A stretch of DNA of 28,141 bases, taken from an uncultured Bacteroidales bacterium (lineage in GTDB: Bacteria > Bacteroidota > Bacteroidia > Bacteroidales > UBA932). The position numbers and the translations under genes are program-made. Below are positions 14,684-21,606 of this stretch, piece by piece. The notes below the pieces were generated by a model. That model was not told where the DNA came from. It did no database searches and was given only the letters and a program-made list of their open reading frames with translations. The stretch covers positions 1 through 28,141 of the forward strand of contig CAKVDS010000032.1 of assembly GCA_934726455.1 (NCBI GenBank), given 5' to 3'. Position 1 is the stretch's first letter. Each line of letters starts with the position of its first letter.

Positions 14684-15751
14684 TTATGGTTTCTCTACCA
14701 CTTCAATATCAAATCTTAAAGGTGAGTACGCCGGGATTGTGCTGCCTGACCCGCTCGCAGAATATCCGAGCTTAGAGAGGAAAATGCCTGTCCCCTCCTC
14801 AAAAGGTCCCATCCGCCACAGCATGTAAGAGAATCCGTCTATCACGGATGTCTTGTTGGAAGTGATGGTGATGCCGGTGTAGTCATCATGACTGTACTGC
14901 ACAGATATAGGGGAATATGTCTTTGATGAACTGTAGATGCCGTACATTTTGGCAGTATCAGCAACTGTGGTGTCAAAAACCCTGCCGTTCAGCAGACGCC
15001 CGGTATAGTTGATATAGATGGTGGTGTCCGCAGGGAAGCCTGCATCGGAATCCTCCTCATCTTCTTCATCCTCTGAAGCGGCCGTCTCCTCCTCTTCAAC
15101 GACAGGAGCCTTGGTCTGCAGATAGTAGAATCCGTACTTGAGAGAGTCTTTGACAGTGAGCTGGGGATAATTCTGCGCGAAGAAACGCCCCAAGGAGTCA
15201 ATCTCCCATTTGTCCATATCCTCGATAGCCTCAAGCAGTTCAATGTCATATATGGCATTGGTGCCCGTGACATTATCAAGATAATCCTGCGCATTGTCGT
15301 AACGGGCTGTCGTCATCAGCCACCCGGGGATGATCTCCTGCCTTCTGCCGCCTACCCGCATGGTGGACAGCATCTCATCAAGACCGGCTGAAAGGTAGTT
15401 CTCCCCCAAAGTCCAGATGACCGGGCCGCACCATGAAGTCTCGCTCCACGTGCCGAGCTGCTTCGCAAGGGAAGGCAGGGTCGTGGCGGTGATGTTGCCG
15501 TCAAGCGACTTGAGAGTATAGTTAAGCCGGACATACTTGTCCGACTCCCCCAATACAGCACCGTCACCCTCCTGATCCGAAAGCACATACGCTCCAAGAG
15601 CGGTAGGTGTCAAATCCGGATGATTGACTTTCATCCATGCATCAAAGTACCGCTTGGCCGCATCGTTCTTGCCGGCCTCCACTGTCCGCGCACAAGCCCC
15701 GAGGGCAAGCAGACACAATAAATATGATAAGGTCTTCTTCATCATTGTCAT
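14684..15751 (-). CDS. FKBP-type peptidyl-prolyl isomerase lipoprotein
   Basis: Using the ATG at 15751 (one base after the upstream stop) the product is 355 residues; ATGs at 15745 and 15742 are equally possible. The signal peptide ends in a lipobox (LALGAC, Cys 20), so it is a lipoprotein. Residues about 238-355 are an FKBP_C domain (YINYTGRLLNGRVFDTT at 246-262, a flap and GFSYMLWRM at 306-314, RFDIEVV at 346-352). An earlier stretch, about 72-150, resembles a degenerate first FKBP domain (LNYTLKSLDGN, then GLDEMLSTMRVGG). A run of 15 Glu/Asp with few other residues at 218-236 separates them. I recall that the flavobacterial gliding lipoprotein GldI is a similar protein next to a DHH gene; gliding is not implied here. 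Confidence 0.87.
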   Translation of the reverse strand: MTMMKKTLSYLLCLLALGACARTVEAGKNDAAKRYFDAWMKVNHPDLTPTALGAYVLSDQEGDGAVLGESDKYVRLNYTLKSLDGNITATTLPSLAKQLGTWSETSWCGPVIWTLGENYLSAGLDEMLSTMRVGGRRQEIIPGWLMTTARYDNAQDYLDNVTGTNAIYDIELLEAIEDMDKWEIDSLGRFFAQNYPQLTVKDSLKYGFYYLQTKAPVVEEEETAASEDEEDEEDSDAGFPADTTIYINYTGRLLNGRVFDTTVADTAKMYGIYSSSKTYSPISVQYSHDDYTGITITSNKTSVIDGFSYMLWRMGPFEEGTGIFLSKLGYSASGSGSTIPAYSPLRFDIEVVEKP

Positions 15752-15752
15752 T

Positions 15753-16805
15753 TTATTCGGACGGCGATTCACTTTGCAGGAATCGTGCCGTTACATGTTC
15801 CACATAATCACCGGCCTCCTCACGGGCAGCTATGTCGCCGGGGAAGAAAAGCCGCCCCCCGGCAGCGCACTCATGACCCCCTCCATGGAAGAAAGCCCGG
15901 GCAAGGGCGTTTGCCGAGCAGCCTCTCTTCGATCTCACGGAGACACGGTAAAACCCCTCGTCCTCACGAAGAAAAATGCTCATCCGGACCCTCTCTATGC
16001 CAAGCGGCAAATTGACAAATCCCTCGGTATCCCCCTCTTTAAGGCCAAGACGGACGGCATCTTCCCGGTTGAAAATGGAGTACGCGACTCCGTCACGGGT
16101 TATGCGCATCTTGTCCTCAAGGAAAACTCCCATGGCCCGGAATCTGTTCTCCCTGTACGAGTTATACAGACGCGCGAGCAGATCATCTCGGTCCACCCCC
16201 GCGGCAAGCAGGGCGGAAGCCATGGAAAAAGTGGACGGGAAGACCGAATTTGCAAAATTATTGGTATCAGTCGTCATGCCCGCCATGAGTGAGACTGCCG
16301 CGGCATACGGAAGCCGGGACGCATCAGAAGCGACATCCGGCATCGACATCAGCACATGGAAGAGCAGCTCACTTGCAGACGAGACCTCCGTCTCGCTGAA
16401 TACAAGTTCAAATCCGTCAACCTCCGGCTGGGGATGATGGTCTATCATCAGCTTGGGAGAAGCCGACGCGCGCAGAGACGGCTCAAGTCCGCCTGCCCTC
16501 GAAAGTGAATTGAAGTCAAGACACACAATCAGATCCGCACCGGCAATGGCTTCACTCGCGCCGGCAGGATTCTCTGTAGCCACAATCACATTTCCCGGGG
16601 CGGCAAGGAAGCGCAGGTTGTCCGGGAAAGCATCCGGAAGAACGGCCACGGCATCGACACCGCGCCCCCGAAGATATGAAACAAGAGCGGTGCTGCTGCC
16701 CAAAGCATCCCCGTCCGGATGGAGATGCGAAACCGTACAAACCCGCCGGGAAACCCTGAAAAGCATGTCCAGAGCAGCTGTTGTCATATCGTCAAGTGAT
16801 TTCAT
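15753..16805 (-). CDS. DHH family phosphoesterase (NrnA-like oligoribonuclease/pAp phosphatase)
   Basis: NrnA-type enzymes degrade very short RNA and dephosphorylate pAp in the cytosol; related members cleave cyclic-di-AMP products. The ATG at 16805 gives 350 residues; a TTG three codons earlier is unlikely. The manganese-binding DHH motifs are intact: SHLHPDGDALGSS at 26-38, CLDFN at 95-99, IDHHPQ at 121-126 and TTDTNNF at 178-184. The DHHA1 substrate motif GGGHECAAGG is at 308-317. It is the first gene of the operon with the FKBP lipoprotein, MATE transporter and kinase-like protein. NrnA versus a c-di-AMP-linked specificity cannot be settled from sequence alone. Confidence 0.9.
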   Translation of the reverse strand: MKSLDDMTTAALDMLFRVSRRVCTVSHLHPDGDALGSSTALVSYLRGRGVDAVAVLPDAFPDNLRFLAAPGNVIVATENPAGASEAIAGADLIVCLDFNSLSRAGGLEPSLRASASPKLMIDHHPQPEVDGFELVFSETEVSSASELLFHVLMSMPDVASDASRLPYAAAVSLMAGMTTDTNNFANSVFPSTFSMASALLAAGVDRDDLLARLYNSYRENRFRAMGVFLEDKMRITRDGVAYSIFNREDAVRLGLKEGDTEGFVNLPLGIERVRMSIFLREDEGFYRVSVRSKRGCSANALARAFFHGGGHECAAGGRLFFPGDIAAREEAGDYVEHVTARFLQSESPSE

Positions 16806-16822
16806 CTGTTCCAAATCTTCCG

Positions 16823-16830
16823 CAAATTTA
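16823..16830 (-). promoter_or_regulatory. Predicted promoter of the DHH-FKBP-MATE-kinase operon, -7 box
   Basis: TAAATTTG on the minus strand matches TAnnTTTG perfectly and lies 17 bases before the ATG at 16805, implying a short leader of about 12 bases. Confidence 0.6.
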
Positions 16831-16839
16831 AGAAGAATA

Positions 16840-16870
16840 TTGCATTTGATAAATCAAATTCCTAACTTTG
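16840..16870 (+). promoter_or_regulatory. Predicted promoter of the membrane protein-DUF3822-rsmD operon
   Basis: TTG at 16840-16842, 20 bases, then TAACTTTG at 16863-16870, a good full match to the Bacteroidota promoter. The ATG follows at 16904. Confidence 0.68.
16844..16859. promoter_or_regulatory. Palindromic operator candidate ATTTGAT-AA-ATCAAAT
   Basis: Perfect 7-bp arms (16844-16850 and 16853-16859) sit between the -33 and -7 elements of the plus promoter and upstream of the divergent DHH promoter. This is a classic place for a dimeric repressor to block one promoter or both. Confidence 0.45.
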
Positions 16871-16903
16871 TACGGATTTGGATATTGATAAAAAGAACAT
16901 AAA

Positions 16904-17596
16904 ATGAACAAGACAGTCAAGATCATCATTGAAGTTGTGCTGCTGGGAGTCATAGCATTCCTGACATACGCAATCTACAGTTCCATCATGGAGCCTGTCA
17001 ACTTCAACAAACAGAGGGACTACCGCAAGAGTGTAGCTATCCAGAGGCTCAAGGACATCCGCACCCTTCAGGTGGCGTACAAATCAGTCAACGGCAAGTT
17101 CACCTCCACTGTTGACTCCCTCAAGCTCTTCTACGAAGACGGCAAGATGCCTGTTGTCCTCCAGGTAGGTTCACAGGATGACTCTGTAGCCGTAATGCAC
17201 ACCGAAGCCGTCAAGAGGGCTCACCGCAAGATCACCAACGAGGACCTCTACAAGATGTATCTTGCAGGAGACAAGAATCTCGTATTCTCCATCGAGAACT
17301 TCATCCCTGTAAAGGACACGCTCTTCAACGGACGCACCGACTTCAACATAGACTCCCTCAAGACGATTCCGTTCTCCGGCGGCAAGCCGGTCCAGATGGA
17401 GGCTATCGTCAAGACTGTTTCCGGAGTACCTGTCCCTCTCTTTGAGGCAAAGATGCCTTACAAGGAACTCCTCGCCGGGATGGACAACCAGCTCCGCATC
17501 AATCTCGACGCAGAGTGCGAGGCCCAGAACAAATATCAGGGTCTTCAGGTAGGTTCCATCTCCGCCCCTAACAACAACGCAGGAAACTGGGAGTAG
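16904..17596 (+). CDS. Conserved single-pass membrane protein of unknown function
   Basis: The 230-residue product has one N-terminal transmembrane segment (about residues 6-26) with a short Lys-containing cytoplasmic start, so most of it should be periplasmic. The soluble part is hydrophilic, with a helical stretch (38-65, R-K-S-V-A-I-Q-R-L-K-D-I-R) and a mixed alpha/beta remainder ending in an Asn-rich tail. I recognise no catalytic motif or named domain. The layout (one anchor followed by a helix and pseudopilin-like beta part) is loosely reminiscent of type IV pilin-like proteins, but there is no prepilin cleavage motif. It is the first gene of an operon with DUF3822 and rsmD; its TAG overlaps the next GTG by one base. 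Confidence 0.8.
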   Translation: MNKTVKIIIEVVLLGVIAFLTYAIYSSIMEPVNFNKQRDYRKSVAIQRLKDIRTLQVAYKSVNGKFTSTVDSLKLFYEDGKMPVVLQVGSQDDSVAVMHTEAVKRAHRKITNEDLYKMYLAGDKNLVFSIENFIPVKDTLFNGRTDFNIDSLKTIPFSGGKPVQMEAIVKTVSGVPVPLFEAKMPYKELLAGMDNQLRINLDAECEAQNKYQGLQVGSISAPNNNAGNWE

Positions 17597-18051
17597 TGTT
17601 CACGCTCGTACCTTCCAGTTTCTTCGACCCGTCTTCGGAGCGCAAGGCTCTTGAAGAAGTGGCTTCAAGCAGGAAAGGTACGGAGACAGGACATATTGAA
17701 ATACCGGAATATGACGCTGTCCTCATCTATGACATGGATGAGGACAGTGCTGTTTACGGACAGGAGATGGCCGGACTCCTCAAGAATCTCGGCAAGTGCC
17801 CGGAATACAACAAGATATTGTGCAGCATCAGAGACAGGAGGCTGTATCTGGCCATAGCACAGGGAAAGACACTCATGCTTGCCAACAGCTACGGGGCCCA
17901 GGACTTCACGACAGCGGAATACTATATCTTTCTGGCCGTCAAGTCTCTTCAGATCAACCCCGAGATGTCCACGATCTGCTTCATGAGCCAGTTGGACGCA
18001 GATGAGGAGATGTCCCTCTACCGATATTTCAAGGCAGTAGTCTCGCTATGA
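17596..18051 (+). CDS. DUF3822 family protein, short form
   Basis: The 151-residue product starts at a GTG that overlaps the preceding stop (TAGTG). It begins F-T-L-V-P-x-x-F-F, which in full-length DUF3822 proteins (about 250-290 residues, actin/PilM-like fold) lies well inside the protein, and ends with the usual C-terminal pattern (Y-Y-I-F-L-A-V-K-S-L-Q-I-N-P and an L-Y-R-Y-F end). The first third of the family is thus missing. The frame is closed by TAA at 17569-17571 with no ATG in between, so no longer start exists here. It precedes rsmD with a 4-base ATGA overlap; DUF3822 next to rsmD is a common Bacteroidota pair (from memory). Function unknown. Confidence 0.78.
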   Translation: MFTLVPSSFFDPSSERKALEEVASSRKGTETGHIEIPEYDAVLIYDMDEDSAVYGQEMAGLLKNLGKCPEYNKILCSIRDRRLYLAIAQGKTLMLANSYGAQDFTTAEYYIFLAVKSLQINPEMSTICFMSQLDADEEMSLYRYFKAVVSL

Positions 18052-18581
18052 GGATCATTGGAGGAAAGCTGAAGGGCAGGATGATTTCACCGCCGGCAGG
18101 CTACAGCGCAAGGCCTACCACCGACTACGCAAAGGAGGGGCTTTTCAACGTTCTGGACAACGAATACGAATTCGAAGACCTCAAGGTACTCGACCTCTTC
18201 GGAGGCACCGGAGCGATAAGTTACGAATTCGCATCCAGGGGTGCGGCACTTATATGCTGCGTGGAGATGAACAAGGACAACGCCTCATTCATACGCCGCG
18301 AGGCGGCAAGACTCGGGCTCGACAAGATAAAAGCTGTACACAGCAATGTCTTTGACTTCCTTCCCATCTGCCATGAGAAGTTCGACATCATCTTCGCCGA
18401 TCCGCCTTATGCACTTGACGGGCTGGATACCCTCCCGGACAAAGTCCTTGGCAGCGGCATTCTGCACGATGGCAACTACTTCATCCTGGAGCACGGGGAC
18501 GAACACAGTTTCAAAGAGCACCCTAAGTTCAAAAAGGAAAAAGCATACGGACGAGTCCATTTCTCATTTTTCGAGCAATAA
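18048..18581 (+). CDS. rsmD: 16S rRNA (guanine(966)-N2)-methyltransferase
   Basis: RsmD methylates G966 of 16S rRNA in the assembling 30S subunit using S-adenosylmethionine. The 177-residue length is typical. The N-terminus MRIIGGKLKGRMISPP and the R-P-T-T-D-Y-A-K-E-G-L-F-N motif (22-34) are family hallmarks. The SAM-binding loop is DLFGGTGAI at 49-57, and the catalytic (D/N)PPY is DPPY at 118-121. The ATG overlaps the DUF3822 stop (ATGA), indicating translational coupling. A strong hairpin terminator starts 21 bases after the stop. Confidence 0.96.
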   Translation: MRIIGGKLKGRMISPPAGYSARPTTDYAKEGLFNVLDNEYEFEDLKVLDLFGGTGAISYEFASRGAALICCVEMNKDNASFIRREAARLGLDKIKAVHSNVFDFLPICHEKFDIIFADPPYALDGLDTLPDKVLGSGILHDGNYFILEHGDEHSFKEHPKFKKEKAYGRVHFSFFEQ

Positions 18582-18602
18582 GTATCTTTAAACCGCTTAC
18601 TA

Positions 18603-18640
18603 AAAAACGGCCAATCAAGTAAGACTGATTGACCGTTTTT
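18603..18640. terminator. Intrinsic bidirectional terminator between rsmD and pduL
   Basis: AAAAACGG-C-CAATCA (18603-18617) pairs with TGATTG-A-CCGTTTTT (18626-18640), with a single internal mismatch and an 8-base loop. A-tract and U-tract flank the stem on either strand, so it can stop both the rsmD operon and the ackA-pduL operon. Confidence 0.9.
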
Positions 18641-18661
18641 CTGTATCGGAGCGAGTTTCGG

Positions 18662-19234
18662 CTACTTCACGATGTGACCGGTGATCTGTCCGCTGCACGC
18701 AGCCGCATTGGCCTCGTCAGTGTCAATGTGCATGGCAAGGGCATATTTGTCAGATACGCGGATTACCGTATCCCCGAATGCCAATTTCCTGCCTGTCTCC
18801 TGCTCAACCTCGACAGAAACGATCTGCCCGTTCTTGACGCCGAAGCACTCGGCATCGGCAGGAGTCATGTGGACATGACGCTTGGCGATGATCACACCCT
18901 CGGAAAGTTCAATTACACCGCATGGCCCTACAATCTTGCAAGGAGCAGAGCCGGCGACATCGCCGCTCTCCCTGATCGGGGCCACGATTCCGATCGTACG
19001 GGCATCGGTAAATGAGAGTTCCACCTGATTTTCAGGACGGACAGGGCCGAGGATAGAGCATTTGAGGCTGGCCTTCGGTCCCACAACCTCTACCTTCTGA
19101 TTGGAGGCATACTGCCCCGGCTGGGAAAGAGGCTTCTTGACCTCAAGTTCGAACCCTTTTCCGAAAAGAACATCCAGAGCCTCGCGGGTGACATGCACGT
19201 GCCTTGCAGATGTCTCAATGATAAAATTGTCCAT
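18662..19234 (-). CDS. pduL: Phosphate propanoyltransferase / PduL-type phosphotransacylase
   Basis: PduL interconverts acyl-CoA and acyl-phosphate (acetyl or propionyl) and is unrelated to Pta. The ATG at 19234 gives 190 residues beginning MDNFIIETSARHVHVT; a longer reading from 19264 would overlap the ackA stop. The two zinc-site motifs are complete: RHVHV at 11-15 and KRHVHM at 118-123, with a further conserved H169 in MHIDTDEAN. There is no N-terminal encapsulation peptide and no microcompartment gene in the window, so it is a soluble cytosolic enzyme. It follows ackA by 19 bases and should pass acetyl-phosphate to it for substrate-level ATP formation. Confidence 0.94.
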   Translation of the reverse strand: MDNFIIETSARHVHVTREALDVLFGKGFELEVKKPLSQPGQYASNQKVEVVGPKASLKCSILGPVRPENQVELSFTDARTIGIVAPIRESGDVAGSAPCKIVGPCGVIELSEGVIIAKRHVHMTPADAECFGVKNGQIVSVEVEQETGRKLAFGDTVIRVSDKYALAMHIDTDEANAAACSGQITGHIVK

Positions 19235-19253
19235 AATATTCAATTGCAATTGG

Positions 19254-20468
19254 TTAATTGTCAAGTTCTGACACTATGCGCATCGTGTCGCGTGCAATCA
19301 CGAGTTCCTCGTTGGTCGGTATCATGGCGACCTTGACGGTGGAATCCGGGGCAGAGATGATGGTCTCCGAATGTGCGTTCTCGTTGGCCTCGTTGTCTAT
19401 CTTGACCCCAAGATATGCCAGATTCTCGCACACGCGACGGCGCAGACGCGGGTTGTTCTCACCTATCCCGGCTGTGAACACGATAAGATCCACACCGTTC
19501 ATCTCTGCGATATAGGCCCCGACATTCTTTATGGTGTCGTAGGTGAGTTTCTTCAAGGCTGTCTTTGCCTGACGGTCGCCGTCAAGGGCGAGGGTATTGA
19601 GGTCACGCATGTCTGAACTCTTGCCGGTCAGGCCGAGGAAGCCGCTCTTCTTGTTCATGATCTCGGTCATCTGATCCGGTGTAAGTCCCTCCTTCTTCAT
19701 GATATAAGGAACTATGTTGGCGTCGATGTTGCCGCAACGTGTCCCCATGATCATTCCCTCAAGCGGGGTGAACCCCATGGAGGTGTCCACGCACTTGCCG
19801 TCCTTGACCGCAGTGACGGAACTGCCGTTGCCCAGATGGCAGGTGATTATCTTGGAATTCTCCAGCTCCAGACCGGCAAGCTTTGCTCCGCGGCGGGATA
19901 CGTACTGGTGGGATGTGCCATGCGCACCGTAGCGGCGCACACGATATTTTGTATAGTACTCATACGGAAGCGCATACATGTAAGCATACGGCTCCATGGT
20001 CTGGTGGAAGGCTGTGTCGAAAGTGACGACCTGCGGAACCTTCGGAAGCACATGCGAGATGGCGTCGATGCCGAGAAGGTGGGCCGGATTATGGAGTGGC
20101 GCGAAATCGCAGCAGATCTCTATCTTTTTGATGACATCATCGTTGACAAGAGTACTTCCGGAGAAGAAATCAGCCCCCTGCACGATACGGTGTCCTACTG
20201 CCTCGATGTCGTCGAAACTCTTGAGCACCCCGTGCTCCGGATCAACAAGAGCGTCAAGAACCAATTTCATCCCGACCTTGTGGTCCGGAATAGGCAAAGT
20301 CTCGCTGAAAGGCTCCTTGCCCGTAGGTTTATGGGTTATGCATCCGTCAGGAAGGGAGATCTTCTCGACGAGGCCTTTGGCCAGAAGTTCATAAACATCG
20401 TCCCCCTTCATGTCAAGAAGTTGATACTTGATGGAGGAGCTGCCGCAATTGATTACTAATATTATCAT
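19254..20468 (-). CDS. ackA: Acetate kinase
   Basis: AckA transfers phosphate between acetyl-phosphate and ADP, forming acetate and ATP in fermentation. The ATG at 20468 gives 404 residues starting MIILVINCGSSSIKYQL, the ASKHA signature; upstream in-frame codons lie across the promoter and are not coding. Active-site residues are all visible: N7, S10, S12, K14, R94, D151 in FDTAFH, H183 in GAHGTSH, R244 in GTRCG, the FTAGIGEN loop at 331-338 and E387 in TNEE. It is the first gene of the ackA-pduL operon, divergent from comEC. Propionate could also be a substrate, since PduL partners often handle both acids. Confidence 0.97.
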   Translation of the reverse strand: MIILVINCGSSSIKYQLLDMKGDDVYELLAKGLVEKISLPDGCITHKPTGKEPFSETLPIPDHKVGMKLVLDALVDPEHGVLKSFDDIEAVGHRIVQGADFFSGSTLVNDDVIKKIEICCDFAPLHNPAHLLGIDAISHVLPKVPQVVTFDTAFHQTMEPYAYMYALPYEYYTKYRVRRYGAHGTSHQYVSRRGAKLAGLELENSKIITCHLGNGSSVTAVKDGKCVDTSMGFTPLEGMIMGTRCGNIDANIVPYIMKKEGLTPDQMTEIMNKKSGFLGLTGKSSDMRDLNTLALDGDRQAKTALKKLTYDTIKNVGAYIAEMNGVDLIVFTAGIGENNPRLRRRVCENLAYLGVKIDNEANENAHSETIISAPDSTVKVAMIPTNEELVIARDTMRIVSELDN

Positions 20469-20488
20469 AATGTCATTGAAATGTGGGG

Positions 20489-20496
20489 CAAAATTA
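20489..20496 (-). promoter_or_regulatory. Predicted ackA-pduL promoter, -7 box
   Basis: TAATTTTG on the minus strand matches TAnnTTTG perfectly, 20 bases before the ackA ATG. Confidence 0.6.
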
Positions 20497-20508
20497 CGAA
20501 TAAATATG

Positions 20509-20516
20509 TACTTTTG
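20509..20516 (+). promoter_or_regulatory. Predicted comEC promoter, -7 box
   Basis: TACTTTTG matches TAnnTTTG perfectly, 19 bases before the ATG at 20536, back-to-back with the ackA box. Confidence 0.58.
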
Positions 20517-20535
20517 GAAAATTTGAAACCGGAAA

Positions 20536-21606
20536 ATGGTCGAGGGGAGAGACATAGCGGGAGTTTCCGTCATGTACCTCGCAGGAGTCGCAGCAACAGC
20601 CGCCGCAAGTCCTGCGAAAAGTGTCTTTTATGCGGCAGGGCCTGCCGGTCTTGCAGCCGCAAGCATATTCCTCATTCTCTTCTGCAGAAAATCAGGAGCG
20701 CGGGTCTGGATTCTCGCCTCGTTCTTTTCCTTGGGGATATTCTCATTCTGCTGCACGGAGATGTGCTCTCCCGTAGCTTGGCAGCAGCCTGCAGCAGCCC
20801 GCAATGCTTTCCAATTGCTCAAGGCGACAATACATGATATCGGATTGAAAAGCGGACACGAAGCGCTTGTCACGGCTCTGCTCACCGGAGACCGGAGCGG
20901 CCTTGACGGAGATACGGTCGCGGCATTCCGGAACGCCGGTGCAGCACACATATTGGCACTCTCCGGACTTCATCTCGGAATAGTCTACGGATTGTTCAAA
21001 AGATTCCTCGCGCTGGCAGGCAACAGCCGCGGGACAGAAGTCGCGACAAGCCTCACGGCCGTATCGGCGGCCGGTTTCTATGTGCTTCTGACCGGTTGCA
21101 GCGCATCCGTGGTGAGAGCATTCCTGTTCATCTGCCTCAACGAAACCTCACGGCTATGCCCAGGCAGGACGAGAAACCCGATGGCGATATACGCCACCGC
21201 CTTGACCATCCAGTTGACGATCACTCCATCGGTAATCAGATCAGCAGGATTTCAGCTCTCATATCTGGCCATGCTCGGTATCTACACACTGTTCCCAAGG
21301 ATGGACTCCTGGTATCCCGGATCAAAAAAACAGCCGCTCAAAAGAATATGGAGCGCAGCGGCCCTCACCCTGTCCTGCCAAATCTTCACCGCTCCGCTGG
21401 TGTGGCTGTATTTCAAATCATTCCCCGTGTATTTCATGATCACCAACCTTGTGGCCCTTCCGCTCACCGAGGCGCTGATAGTCTGCGCTGTCGCGTCCAC
21501 AATATCAGCGGCGGCGGGACTGTGCCCGCCGCCGCTGATTCATATCACTGATTTTCTGGCAGAAACCCTTACGGATTTTCTGGAAGCGGTGGCATCTATT
21601 TCCTGA
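20536..21606 (+). CDS. ComEC/Rec2-family protein, core competence domain only
   Basis: ComEC forms the inner-membrane channel for single-stranded DNA in natural transformation. This 356-residue product has hydrophobic segments at about 7-20, 28-50 and 57-73, then the Competence-domain signature (ALLTGDRSGLDGDTVAAF at 114-131, HILALSGLHLG at 138-148) and several further membrane spans. Full ComEC in Bacteroidales is around 650-750 residues with an N-terminal OB-fold DUF4131 region and a C-terminal metallo-beta-lactamase domain. Here only a short N-terminus exists and the nuclease-like domain is absent. A promoter directly upstream argues that the short start is real. It overlaps the convergent FISUMP gene by 11 bases. 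Whether it transports DNA is unknown. Confidence 0.85.
   Translation: MVEGRDIAGVSVMYLAGVAATAAASPAKSVFYAAGPAGLAAASIFLILFCRKSGARVWILASFFSLGIFSFCCTEMCSPVAWQQPAAARNAFQLLKATIHDIGLKSGHEALVTALLTGDRSGLDGDTVAAFRNAGAAHILALSGLHLGIVYGLFKRFLALAGNSRGTEVATSLTAVSAAGFYVLLTGCSASVVRAFLFICLNETSRLCPGRTRNPMAIYATALTIQLTITPSVIRSAGFQLSYLAMLGIYTLFPRMDSWYPGSKKQPLKRIWSAAALTLSCQIFTAPLVWLYFKSFPVYFMITNLVALPLTEALIVCAVASTISAAAGLCPPPLIHITDFLAETLTDFLEAVASIS
21504..21539. repeat. Perfect 15-bp inverted repeat inside comEC
   Basis: ATCAGCGGCGGCGGG (21504-21518) and CCCGCCGCCGCTGAT (21525-21539) are exact reverse complements around a six-base ACTGTG loop. It encodes an S-A-A-A-G-L-C-P-P-P-L stretch near the C-terminus. There is no U-tract, but the mRNA hairpin would be very stable. 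Confidence 0.85.

Noticed and set aside
19235..20573. Long N-terminal extensions of PduL and AckA
   Set aside because: The extended PduL would overlap the ackA stop, and the extended AckA would cross its own promoter. Both internal ATG codons match the family N-termini.
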